Below the pieces are notes generated by a model, which worked only from the letters and a program-made list of their open reading frames with translations, made no database searches and was not told where the DNA came from. The position numbers and the translations under genes are program-made. This document shows, one piece after another, positions 37,768 through 47,663 of a stretch of DNA of 64,000 bases (position 1 is its first letter; each line of letters opens with the position of its first letter). The stretch lies in NCBI RefSeq assembly GCF_003788635.1, contig NZ_AYKH01000015.1:1-64000 (forward strand). The letters are read 5' to 3'. This stretch comes from Salinisphaera orenii subsp. orenii MK-B5 (GTDB taxonomy: Bacteria; Pseudomonadota; Gammaproteobacteria; Nevskiales; Salinisphaeraceae).

Positions 37768-38253
37768 TCATCCGACCTCGAATTCTGCGATACGTTCCAG
37801 CAGAAACGTCCATAGAGGCCAGATCAGCGGCGTCGTCAGCACGGGCAGCCAGCGCCACCACTGGTTGACTTCCGCGCCGGCGACGCCGTCGATCCAGAAC
37901 AGTACGAACTCGTAGGCCACGATGGCCGGCGCGATCAGCAGACTCTGCTGCCACGGCGGAAAACTCCAGAGCAGCTCGCGCATCTGGACCACCAGGTACG
38001 CAGCGACCGCGAGCGCCAGGCCGTGCTCGGCGAAGGGCGTACCGTAGATGACGTCGATCAGAATGCCGCAGACCCAGGCCGCGACCAGGCCGAAGCGCAG
38101 CGGTTGCATGAGCACCCAGAACAGCACCGTCGCCGGATAGAAGGCGGGCCGGGCCGCGGCCAGGGCCTCGGGCAGCGGCAGGAGCGTGAGCAGCAGACCG
38201 ATCGCCAGCGTGAACAGGATCATCAACCCGCTCACGTGATGATTGGTGATCAT
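37768..38253 (-). CDS. mreD: Rod-shape-determining protein MreD
   Basis: Membrane protein of 161 residues with five or six helices and the family features RPAFYPATVLFWVLMQPLR and GILIDVIYGTPFAEHGL. It overlaps mreC by 4 nt and precedes mrdA by 107 nt. Confidence 0.93.
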   Translation of the reverse strand: MITNHHVSGLMILFTLAIGLLLTLLPLPEALAAARPAFYPATVLFWVLMQPLRFGLVAAWVCGILIDVIYGTPFAEHGLALAVAAYLVVQMRELLWSFPPWQQSLLIAPAIVAYEFVLFWIDGVAGAEVNQWWRWLPVLTTPLIWPLWTFLLERIAEFEVG

Positions 38254-39200
38254 CGATCGTCGCTGCCGGCATCGGCCCGATTCGCGCCATCGGCCGCGTC
38301 GGCCGTGTCAGCCGACGGCTTCTCGTCATTCGCCTTTTCCGCCTTCGCTCCGGTGTCACTGGTCCACACCAGCAGGACTTCGCGGCCCCGGTTGAGATGG
38401 GCCGCGGGCTCTGCGACCACGTCCAGGAATTCGTCACCCGGCTTGTGATCGACATTCTGGACCCGACCGACCGGATAGCCCGCCGGGTAGCGGCCGCCGA
38501 GGCCCGAGGAGACCAGCAGATCGCCGTTCCGAACATCCGCGTTGTTGGCCAGAAATGGCAGCCGCAGTTCGTTCGATCGGCCGGTGCCCTGGGCGATCGT
38601 CTGCAGTCCGGTGCGATTGATCTCCACCGGAATGCCGTGATTGGCGTCCGTGATCAGGATCGCGCGCGAATCGAGCGGGGTGACGTCGGTCACCTGACCC
38701 ATGATGCCGTTGGCGTCGATCAGCGCCTGGCCCTTGAAGACCCCGTCCGCGCTGCCCTTGTTGAGCTTGATGCGATGGCGGTATGGGTCGGGCGTGACCG
38801 ACAGCACGCGAGCGATCAGCACGTTCTGATCCAGCGAACTCGCCGAGGCGAGCAAGGCGCGGATGCGTTCGTTCTCGGCCTCGAGGGCGGCCAGCCGCTG
38901 CAGCCGCGCCCGCAGCAGCAACACCCGGCGGTTGAGCGCCTCGTTGTCCTCGATCAGCTCGCCGCGGTTGAAGTAGCGGCCGAGGTAGTCGGCCACGTCA
39001 CCGGGCATCTCCGCGGCGATCTGGATCGGCTGCATCGCGATTGCGAGCGTGCCGCGCACCGGGGCGAGCGCATCGTGCGCGTTGTCGACCATCATCAGCA
39101 CGACCGAGACGATCGCGATCGCCACGATCTTGATCCCCGGCGAGACACCGCGACCGCGCAGGGGGCCCTTGTTGTCGTCGTCGTCGGCGAATCCGCGCAC
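38250..39200 (-). CDS. mreC: Rod-shape-determining protein MreC
   Basis: Protein of 316 residues: an N-terminal membrane helix (KIVAIAIVSVVLMMV), a coiled coil at about 80-115 (EALNRRVLLLRARLQRLAAL) and beta domains with IGVMGQVTDV-like GIMGQVTDVTPLDSRAILITD. The last 40 residues are charged and Ala/Asp-rich, likely disordered. It links MreB to the periplasmic synthases. Confidence 0.94.
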   Translation of the reverse strand: MRGFADDDDNKGPLRGRGVSPGIKIVAIAIVSVVLMMVDNAHDALAPVRGTLAIAMQPIQIAAEMPGDVADYLGRYFNRGELIEDNEALNRRVLLLRARLQRLAALEAENERIRALLASASSLDQNVLIARVLSVTPDPYRHRIKLNKGSADGVFKGQALIDANGIMGQVTDVTPLDSRAILITDANHGIPVEINRTGLQTIAQGTGRSNELRLPFLANNADVRNGDLLVSSGLGGRYPAGYPVGRVQNVDHKPGDEFLDVVAEPAAHLNRGREVLLVWTSDTGAKAEKANDEKPSADTADAADGANRADAGSDDR

Positions 39201-39440
39201 TTAAAGCCCGTGTCGTTGGAAACCGTCGCCGCCGCACGCCGGACGCACCGGCGCGGCACATCGCGCACCCTCCGTCACGCGCCGGGCCGGGCGGCGGAGA
39301 TGAGCGTCCGGGGCTGCGTCCTGGCAGCACGTCTGCGGTCCGTCGGCGTACTCGTCATGCGTACCCCGCCGTACGGTAACGGCAATATGGACGGTGAAGA
39401 ATAGGGGCGCGCGGCGGCGCCGCGCAACTCGCGAGTGGGC

Positions 39441-40694
<1,254 letters not shown>

Positions 40695-40982
40695 GTGAGT
40701 CTGACCGACGATCAGGTACGCAACGTGGCGCGGCTGGCGCGCCTGGGCCTCGACGATGCGCGCATCGCCGAGCATGCCGGCGAACTGTCGAACATCATCG
40801 ACGTGTTCGAGTCGCTGGCGCAGGTCGATACCGACGGCGTTGAGCCGATGGCGCATCCGCTGGATCTGACCGCCCGGCTGCGCCCCGACGAGGCCGTGCC
40901 GGTGACCACGCGAGACGCCTTCCAGGCGATCGCGCCGGCCGTGGCCGACGGCGTCTACCTCGTGCCGAAGGTGATCGAATGA
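40695..40982 (+). CDS. gatC: Glutamyl-tRNA(Gln)/aspartyl-tRNA(Asn) amidotransferase subunit C
   Basis: A small GatC protein of 95 residues from a GTG start ([18 protein letters not shown]). It wraps GatA and stabilises the GatCAB complex that amidates mischarged tRNA. Its stop overlaps gatA by 4 nt. Confidence 0.94.
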   Translation: MSLTDDQVRNVARLARLGLDDARIAEHAGELSNIIDVFESLAQVDTDGVEPMAHPLDLTARLRPDEAVPVTTRDAFQAIAPAVADGVYLVPKVIE

Positions 40983-42445
40983 CGGCCGAAAACGGCATCC
41001 GGTCGCTGGTCGCGCGCCGCGCCGCAGGTGAGATCTCGGCCGCCGAGATCGCCGCGCACTATCTCGAGCGCATCGAGCGCCACGACGGCGACCTCAACAC
41101 GCTGATCAGCGTCTGTGCCGAGCGCGCCCGCGCCCAGGCCGAAGCCGTCGACGCCGGCACCGCGGCGGACGGGCCGCTGGCCGGCCTGCCGCTGATCCAC
41201 AAGGACATCTTCTGCACCGAGGGCGTGAAGACGAGTTGCGGTTCGCGCATGCTCGACAACTTCATCGCGCCCTACGACGCCACCGCCGTGGCGCGTCTGG
41301 CCGCGGCCGGTGCGGTCACGCTCGGCAAGGCCAACATGGACGAGTTCGCCATGGGCTCGTCGAACGAGACCAGCTACTACGGCCCGGTGCGCAACCCGTG
41401 GAACCGCGACTACGTGCCTGGCGGCTCCTCCGGCGGTTCCGCGGCCGCGGTGGCCGCCGGGCTCGCGCCCGCGGCCACCGGCACCGATACCGGCGGTTCC
41501 ATCCGTCAGCCCGCGGCCCTGTGCGGCGTGACCGGCATCAAGCCGACCTACGGCCGGGTGTCGCGCTACGGCATGATCGCCTTCGCTTCGAGCCTCGACC
41601 AGGGCGGCTGCTTCGCGCGCTCGGCCGAGGACTGCGCCCACGTGCTCGGCGCCATGGCCGGTTTCGACGCGCGCGACTCCACCTGCGTGGAGCGGGACGT
41701 GCCCGACTACGCCGCGGCCCTGGACGGCAACATCCGCGGCCTGCGTATCGGGCTGCCGAAACAGTACTTCGCCGACGGCCTGGAGGCGGGCAGCCGCGCG
41801 GCCATCGACAAGGCGATCGCGGAACTCGAGGGTCTCGGCGCCGAGCCCGTCGAGATCGAGCTGCCGCACACCGATCTCGCGGTATCGACCTATTACGTGA
41901 TCGCGCCGGCCGAGGCCTCGTCGAATCTGGCTCGCTACGACGGCGTGCGCTACGGCCACCGCTGCGCCGATCCGGTCGATCTGGACGATCTCTACAGCCG
42001 CTCGCGGGCCGAGGGCTTCGGCCGCGAGGTCCAGCGCCGTATCATGGTCGGCGCCTATGTGCTCTCGGCCGGCTACTACGACGCCTACTACGTCAAGGCG
42101 CAGCAGACGCGACGGCTGATCGCCGACGATTTCACCCGCGCCTTCGCCGACGTCGACCTGATCGCCGGGCCGGTCACCCAGGCGCCGGCCTTCCGGCTGG
42201 GCGAAAAGCTCGACGATCCGGTGTCGATGTATCTCAACGACGTCTACACGCTGCCCGCCAGTCTGGCCGGGCTGCCCGGCATGTCGGTGCCGGCCGGCTT
42301 TGTCGAGGGGCTGCCCGTGGGTCTGCAGCTGCTCGCGCCGTGGTTCGAGGAGGGGCGTCTGCTCAACGCCGCCCATGCCTTCCAGCAGGCCACTGACTGG
42401 CACACGCGCCGTCCGCCGGGCTACGAGTCGCAGGAAACGCCATGA
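40979..42445 (+). CDS. gatA: Glutamyl-tRNA(Gln)/aspartyl-tRNA(Asn) amidotransferase subunit A
   Basis: Amidase-signature subunit of 488 residues that releases ammonia from glutamine. The Ser-cisSer-Lys triad is Lys75 (LIHKDIF), Ser150 (PGGSSGGS) and Ser174 ([10 protein letters not shown]), with spacing identical to characterised GatA. Overlaps both neighbours by 4 nt. Confidence 0.97.
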   Translation: MTAENGIRSLVARRAAGEISAAEIAAHYLERIERHDGDLNTLISVCAERARAQAEAVDAGTAADGPLAGLPLIHKDIFCTEGVKTSCGSRMLDNFIAPYDATAVARLAAAGAVTLGKANMDEFAMGSSNETSYYGPVRNPWNRDYVPGGSSGGSAAAVAAGLAPAATGTDTGGSIRQPAALCGVTGIKPTYGRVSRYGMIAFASSLDQGGCFARSAEDCAHVLGAMAGFDARDSTCVERDVPDYAAALDGNIRGLRIGLPKQYFADGLEAGSRAAIDKAIAELEGLGAEPVEIELPHTDLAVSTYYVIAPAEASSNLARYDGVRYGHRCADPVDLDDLYSRSRAEGFGREVQRRIMVGAYVLSAGYYDAYYVKAQQTRRLIADDFTRAFADVDLIAGPVTQAPAFRLGEKLDDPVSMYLNDVYTLPASLAGLPGMSVPAGFVEGLPVGLQLLAPWFEEGRLLNAAHAFQQATDWHTRRPPGYESQETP

Positions 42446-43893
42446 ACTGGGAAGCGGTGATCGGGCTGGAAGTCCACATCCAGCTCGCCACACAGAGCAA
42501 GATATTCTCCACCGCGCCGACCGCCTACGGCGCGGCGCCCAACGCCCAGGCCAGCGCGGTCGATATCGCGCTGCCGGGCGTGCTGCCGGTGATCAACGCG
42601 GGCGTGATCCGCATGGCCACGCGCTTCGGCCTGGCCATCGACGCCACGATCGCGCCGCGGTCGGTGTTCGCGCGCAAGCATTATTTCTATCCGGACCTGC
42701 CCAAGGGCTATCAGATCAGCCAGTACGAGCTGCCGATCGTTGCCGGCGGGCATCTGGACATCACCGTGGCCGGCCGCGACAAGCGCGTGGGCATCACCCG
42801 CGCGCATCTGGAGGAGGACGCCGGCAAGTCGCTGCACGAGGCGTATGAACGCGAGACCGGCATCGATCTCAACCGCGCGGGTACGCCGCTGGTAGAGTGC
42901 GTCTCCGAACCCGACATGACGAGCGCGGCCGAGGCCGCGGCCTATGCCCGCAAGCTGCACTCGCTGGTGACTTATCTGGGCATCTGCGACGGCAACATGG
43001 CCGAGGGCTCGTTCCGGATCGACGCCAACGTCTCGGTCCGCCCGGCGGGTAGCGTCGAGTTCGGCACCCGGACCGAAACCAAGAACGTCAACTCCTTCCG
43101 TTTTCTGGAAAAGGCGATCGACTTCGAGATCGAACGCCAGATCGACGTCCTCGAATCCGGCGGCACCGTCGTTCAGGAGACCCGGCTCTACGATCCCGAG
43201 GCCGACGAGACGCGCAGCATGCGCAGCAAGGAGGAGGCGCACGACTACCGCTACTTCCCGGATCCGGACCTGCTGCCGGTGGCGATCGACGCCGACTTCA
43301 TCGAGGCCGAGCGCGCGGACCTGCCCGAGCTGCCCGACGCCAAGCGCGCGCGTTTCGTCGCCGACTACGGCCTGGGCGACGACGACGCCGCGGCGCTGAC
43401 GCAGTCGCGTGTGCTCGCCGACTATTTCGAGGCCACCGTGGCCGCCGCCGGCGGTGACGCGGCGAGCCAGGGCAAGCCTGCGGCCAACTGGATCATGGGC
43501 GATCTCTCCGGTGCCCTGAACCGCGAGGGCCGCGGCGTGGACGCCTCGCCGGTGAGCCCGTCCCAGCTCGGCGGCCTGATCGCGCGGGTCGCCGACGGCA
43601 CCATCTCCGGCAAGATCGGCAAGGAGGTCTTCGAGGCACTGTTCGCCGGCGAGGGCGAGTCCGCGGACGCGATCATCGAGGCCCGTGGCCTGCGGCAGAT
43701 CACCGACACCGGCGCCATCGAGGGCTATGTGGACCAGGTCATCGCCGACAACCCGGACCAGGTGCAGCAGTATCTCGACGGCAAGACCAAGATCGTGGGC
43801 TATCTCGTCGGCCAGGTCATGAAGGCCTCGCAGGGCAAGGCCAACCCCAAGGACGTCAATCGGATGCTCGTCGCCAAGCTCGACGCGCTCTAG
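42442..43893 (+). CDS. gatB: Glutamyl-tRNA(Gln)/aspartyl-tRNA(Asn) amidotransferase subunit B
   Basis: Kinase-like and tRNA-binding subunit, 483 residues, with [37 protein letters not shown] and the [13 protein letters not shown] signature, then the C-terminal YqeY-like tail. Completes the gatCAB operon. Confidence 0.97.
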   Translation: MNWEAVIGLEVHIQLATQSKIFSTAPTAYGAAPNAQASAVDIALPGVLPVINAGVIRMATRFGLAIDATIAPRSVFARKHYFYPDLPKGYQISQYELPIVAGGHLDITVAGRDKRVGITRAHLEEDAGKSLHEAYERETGIDLNRAGTPLVECVSEPDMTSAAEAAAYARKLHSLVTYLGICDGNMAEGSFRIDANVSVRPAGSVEFGTRTETKNVNSFRFLEKAIDFEIERQIDVLESGGTVVQETRLYDPEADETRSMRSKEEAHDYRYFPDPDLLPVAIDADFIEAERADLPELPDAKRARFVADYGLGDDDAAALTQSRVLADYFEATVAAAGGDAASQGKPAANWIMGDLSGALNREGRGVDASPVSPSQLGGLIARVADGTISGKIGKEVFEALFAGEGESADAIIEARGLRQITDTGAIEGYVDQVIADNPDQVQQYLDGKTKIVGYLVGQVMKASQGKANPKDVNRMLVAKLDAL

Positions 43894-44174
43894 CCTTCGT
43901 CGAGGCGTATTGCCCGGCGCCGGACGACGGCGCGCGATGACAGTGGGTACGCGAGACGGGCCCGATTGCACACGGATTGCCGACAGGGCTCGGTGGACGC
44001 CGGGTTCCATCGGTCCGGGCTCGGCCGCCGTGCGGGCTTGCCGGCCGATCCGCGACGGTGGGCGTGGCCGGCAGCGTCGAGCTGGCCCCTTCGGTCGCAC
44101 GGCCCTGGCCGCAGACGCCGCGGGTTCGACGCGTTAGCCTGTCGCGCAGAGGTTTTTCGACTCGGTAGCAGCGC

Positions 44175-44591
44175 ATGCAGCAGACACTGTCGTTCGAGAC
44201 CCCGGGGCGCTCCACCCGGGACATCACCGCCGACGTGAACGCGGTGGTGCGTGCGGCCGGCGTGGCCGTCGGCGTGTGCCACGTCTTCATCCGCCACACC
44301 TCGGCCTCGCTGATGATCTGCGAAAACGCCGACCCGAGCGTGCGCGAGGACGTCGAGCGCTGGATGGCGAAGGTCGTGGTCGACGGCGACCCCATGTTCG
44401 AGCACGACATGGAAGGCCCGGACGACATGCCCGGTCATATCCGCAGCATCCTCACCGGCATGGATCTCACGGTGCCGATCACCGACGGCGCGCTCAATCT
44501 GGGCACCTGGCAGGGAATCTATCTCTACGAGCACCGCAGCGCGCCGCATCGCCGCGACGTGGTGGTCACGCTCATGCCCGCCGTGGGGTAG
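44175..44591 (+). CDS. yjbQ: YjbQ / UPF0047 family protein
   Basis: Protein of 138 residues with HVFIRHTSASLMICENADPSV and the LGTWQGIYLYEHR C-terminal motif. The family binds a metal through conserved histidines and has been linked to weak thiamine-phosphate-synthase activity; its true role is unsettled. It stands alone between gatB and sodC. Confidence 0.9.
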   Translation: MQQTLSFETPGRSTRDITADVNAVVRAAGVAVGVCHVFIRHTSASLMICENADPSVREDVERWMAKVVVDGDPMFEHDMEGPDDMPGHIRSILTGMDLTVPITDGALNLGTWQGIYLYEHRSAPHRRDVVVTLMPAVG

Positions 44592-44723
44592 CGGCCTCTC
44601 GCGGCGCGGTGGGCGGTCGTCGAATCCCTAACGACGATACCCTGGGAGCGAGGCGCGCCACCGATCGGTCGTATGCCGCGTACTATCCAACAATAAACAA
44701 GAAGATAGACAAGGAGGAGTCTC

Positions 44724-45263
44724 ATGCGAATTCCCCGGCGCCGGGCGGGCGCGCTCGCGCTTGCCCTGCTGGTGTCGTGCGGCGCGCTCGCAGCCGAACG
44801 CACGGCGACGCTGCACGAGATCACCGCCCAGGGCGAAGCGGGCGCGGTCGGCACGATCACGTTCACCGATGCGGCCCACGGCCTGCTCGTCACCCCCGAT
44901 CTGCAGGGCCTGGCAAGCGGGGGCGCGCATGGCATGCATATTCATGCCAAGGGTGCGTGCGGCCCGCGCGAGGGCTCGCACGGCCATGCGATGGCCGGCG
45001 GTGCCGCGGGCGGCCACTATGACCCGGACGATACGCAGCGCCACGAAGGCCCCTACGGCGAAGGCCATCTCGGTGATCTGCCCAATCTGATCGTGGCCGC
45101 CGACGGCGCTGCCACGATTCCGGTGCTCGCACCGCGGCCGACGGTCGCCGACCTGGACGGGCGTGCCGTCATGGTCCACGGCGCGGCCGATCACTACGAC
45201 GGCCACGACGATCACGACCACGGCAAGGGCGGCGTGCGCATGTACTGCGGGGTGATCGAGTAG
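44724..45263 (+). CDS. sodC: Cu/Zn superoxide dismutase, periplasmic
   Basis: SodC of 179 residues with a signal peptide (ALALALLVSCGALA), copper ligands in HGMHIHAKGAC and HYDPDDTQRHEGPYGEGHLGDLPN, and the closing Cys in MYCGVIE. The Cys pair for the disulfide is present. A His/Asp-rich insert (HYDGHDDHDHGKGG) near the C-terminus could bind extra metal. AAGGAGGAG precedes the ATG. Confidence 0.94.
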   Translation: MRIPRRRAGALALALLVSCGALAAERTATLHEITAQGEAGAVGTITFTDAAHGLLVTPDLQGLASGGAHGMHIHAKGACGPREGSHGHAMAGGAAGGHYDPDDTQRHEGPYGEGHLGDLPNLIVAADGAATIPVLAPRPTVADLDGRAVMVHGAADHYDGHDDHDHGKGGVRMYCGVIE

Positions 45264-45282
45264 GCGTGCTCGGCTAGAGCGG

Positions 45283-46506
45283 CTAGAGTGCGATCCGCGC
45301 GCGCAGGGTCGCCACCGTGGCGTCGTCCAGGCCGGTGCCGCCCGGGTGGACGATGTACTGCAGGTCCGGCTTGAGGGTCAGCCAGCCCGTCGCCCGGATG
45401 GCGTGGAACGCTTCGATCGCGAGTTCGTAATCGTCGCGAAAGCCGGCGCCCGGTGCATCGGAAAAGGCCACGTAGCTGGCCATCAGGCCGCTCACGTCGT
45501 TGGGATGGTCGGCGAGCAGCGACTGGATCTCCACGCCGAGACTGGCGTGGTGCGTGGCCTCGCTCACGGCCTCGTCCGCGAGCGCGTACTGCGCGAAAAC
45601 GCCGGCCTCGCGCGGCGAGGCGCTGTCGGCATAGACGGTCTGGTCCCAGACCGCATAGACGCCGTCGGCATGATCCGCCGTGCCGCCCGCGAAGCGCTCG
45701 AAGTCGCCCGTGTGGCGCCACGCGCCGAATCCGATGCGCCCGTCGCGGGCGTATTCCAGGCCGGTCTCGCCGATCCAGAACAGCCCGCCCGGATCGTCGT
45801 CGAAGAACGTCGACGGCCCGCGCGTGCCCGTGCGCACGCCCGCCTGGGTGGCGCCGTCATAGACCCCCGCACCCAGATAGAACCCGCCGTGCGGGCGCAG
45901 GAAGACGCTCATGCTCGTCGCCGGGTCGGGATAGGAGGGAAAGCCCTGGATCGTGGGCGAGAACCCGGGTGAGGAATGGATGAAGCCGCCGCCGTTGTCG
46001 ACGTAGGCGAAGTCGGTGTTGGCGTCGACCTTGCCGACCCGGATCGACAGCCGTTCGTCGAACAGACGCTGGCGATACCAGACCGAGTACAGCGCATCGA
46101 AGGGCTCGGCGTCGATGTTGGAGTAGGTCTGGAAATCGCCGCTGTCGAGATTGCCGCTATCGCCGTGGAAGCCGACATAGGCCACGCGGAGCGTGCCGCC
46201 GGGCAGCCCGAAGGCGGTGTCGGTGTCGACCGTGACGCCGGCTTCGGCGAGATAGCGCGTCGCGGTGGCGCGCGGCGCCCGGCCGCCGTTCAGCACGATC
46301 GAATGATCGCCGGTCAGATTGGCGTCGAGCGCGAAACCGTGGTCCTCGGCCGCCGAGCGCAGGCCGCCCGGGTCGCCGAGCAGATGCGTGCGCGGGTCGA
46401 AATCGTCGGCGACCCGGGCCTGAGCGACACCGCCGCACAGGGATCCGAGGCCGATCGCGGCAAGGCCGGCTGCGGCGGTCGGGTTCAATGATCGTTGCGG
46501 CGTCAT
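45283..46506 (-). CDS. OprB-family outer-membrane porin
   Basis: Predicted beta-barrel of 407 residues with a signal peptide ending near GGVAQA. Carbohydrate-selective porin features include LAEAGVTVDTD, YSVWYRQRLFDERLSIRVGKVDANTDFAYVD and a long series of alternating aromatic strands (GEFYLGAGVYDGA-like FYLGAGVYDGA, FGAWRHTGDF). The last residue is Leu rather than Phe. Members carry sugars or organic solutes. It is convergent with sodC, ending 19 nt away. The substrate is unknown. Confidence 0.85.
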   Translation of the reverse strand: MTPQRSLNPTAAAGLAAIGLGSLCGGVAQARVADDFDPRTHLLGDPGGLRSAAEDHGFALDANLTGDHSIVLNGGRAPRATATRYLAEAGVTVDTDTAFGLPGGTLRVAYVGFHGDSGNLDSGDFQTYSNIDAEPFDALYSVWYRQRLFDERLSIRVGKVDANTDFAYVDNGGGFIHSSPGFSPTIQGFPSYPDPATSMSVFLRPHGGFYLGAGVYDGATQAGVRTGTRGPSTFFDDDPGGLFWIGETGLEYARDGRIGFGAWRHTGDFERFAGGTADHADGVYAVWDQTVYADSASPREAGVFAQYALADEAVSEATHHASLGVEIQSLLADHPNDVSGLMASYVAFSDAPGAGFRDDYELAIEAFHAIRATGWLTLKPDLQYIVHPGGTGLDDATVATLRARIAL

Positions 46507-46640
46507 GCCATGTCCCAGCGGTGCAACTGTCGCGGCGGGCCGCCGGCGACAGCCTACGATACGTATACTCGCGCTGTCTGGACGACGAGTCGGTGACCCG
46601 TCGGCGGGCCGGTCACGCGGCGGCCGGGTGGGGCGACGGT

Positions 46641-47663
46641 TCAGTGCGCGCGGGCGACGGGCGCGACCGGTTTCCATTCGGTCACCCCCTCGATCGCGCT
46701 TTCGGTCTCGCCGACCCGGATCGGGATCGTCCAGCGTTTGACGACCGTGGCCTCGTCGGCCTCGGTGACCGAGCCCGTGAAGCCGGCGCGAGGATCGATC
46801 CAGCCGTAGCTGGGCTGGCCGGATATGCGCGCCCAGTCGACGCCGTCGCCGGCCGCATAGTCGGGCGCGCCGGCCGGGGCGATGTCCTGCCAGGTCGGGC
46901 TGTGCCGATTGACGGCCACACCGTCGGCGTCGAAGCGCAGCAGCGGTTCGTCGAGCGCGCCGCGCACGGTCAGCGGGCGCTCGCCGCGGTAGGACAGGAA
47001 CAGGCCCGCACGCGCGCTGCCGTTCATCGCCCGCACCAGAGCGACATCGGACAGCGCGCCGGTGTCGGCGATCCGGGCTTCGGGAATGCCGCCCGGGTCC
47101 GGCACGAACTCGAAGTGGCCGCTGATTTCGGTGGTGGTGTCGCCGTGCCGGACCGGGATCGACCAGCCGCCGAGACGCGCGCGCTCGCCGCCATCGGTCA
47201 CGGCATGGGGCACGTCGAGGCCATCGGTGCGCAGGCGCAGGTCGAACCAGCCCCAGTGGGGCTCGGGTTCGACCGTTTGCCAGCGTGCCTTGGTCGAGGC
47301 GTCGGCCGGGATCGCGCCCGGGGCCATTAGGGTATTGCTGCGATGAAAGGCGGCCGCGCCCAGATCCGCCCGCGTCTCGCCGTCGCCGATGCGCAGGAAC
47401 GCGCGACCGTCGCTGTCGAGCACGGTCAGCGTCCGCTCGCCTTCATTGGCCACGAGCAGCTGCGGCGCGAGCGTGCGTCGCAGCTGCACGCGAACGCCGT
47501 CGAGCGCCGGCGGCAGCGGGCCGAGCACGGCACGGACGCTACCGTCGCTGTCGCCGCCGCCGTGGGCGAAGGCGTTCGGGGCCGACAGTGCAAGTGCCAG
47601 CACAAGGGCCAGGCCCCGGCCGCGCAGGCGCGGCCGAGTGGTTCGCGGCGTGACGGCGATCAC
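46641..47663 (-). CDS. Secreted protein with an internal duplication, partner of copper-radical oxidase
   Basis: Protein of 340 residues with a signal peptide cut near NAFA-HGGG. Two similar halves follow: residues about 65-195 and 200-330. Each has a start like ERTLTV-LD...LRF/I, a WQ(T/D) turn, a GW(F/I)D(L/P)R motif, then a W-S/T-IP(V/I)R strand and a final E-(F/W) strand. This repeat suggests two tandem beta domains. I do not recognise a named family. It overlaps the oxidase gene by 4 nt and so is probably co-translated, perhaps as a chaperone, copper handler or accessory subunit. Confidence 0.8.
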   Translation of the reverse strand: MIAVTPRTTRPRLRGRGLALVLALALSAPNAFAHGGGDSDGSVRAVLGPLPPALDGVRVQLRRTLAPQLLVANEGERTLTVLDSDGRAFLRIGDGETRADLGAAAFHRSNTLMAPGAIPADASTKARWQTVEPEPHWGWFDLRLRTDGLDVPHAVTDGGERARLGGWSIPVRHGDTTTEISGHFEFVPDPGGIPEARIADTGALSDVALVRAMNGSARAGLFLSYRGERPLTVRGALDEPLLRFDADGVAVNRHSPTWQDIAPAGAPDYAAGDGVDWARISGQPSYGWIDPRAGFTGSVTEADEATVVKRWTIPIRVGETESAIEGVTEWKPVAPVARAH

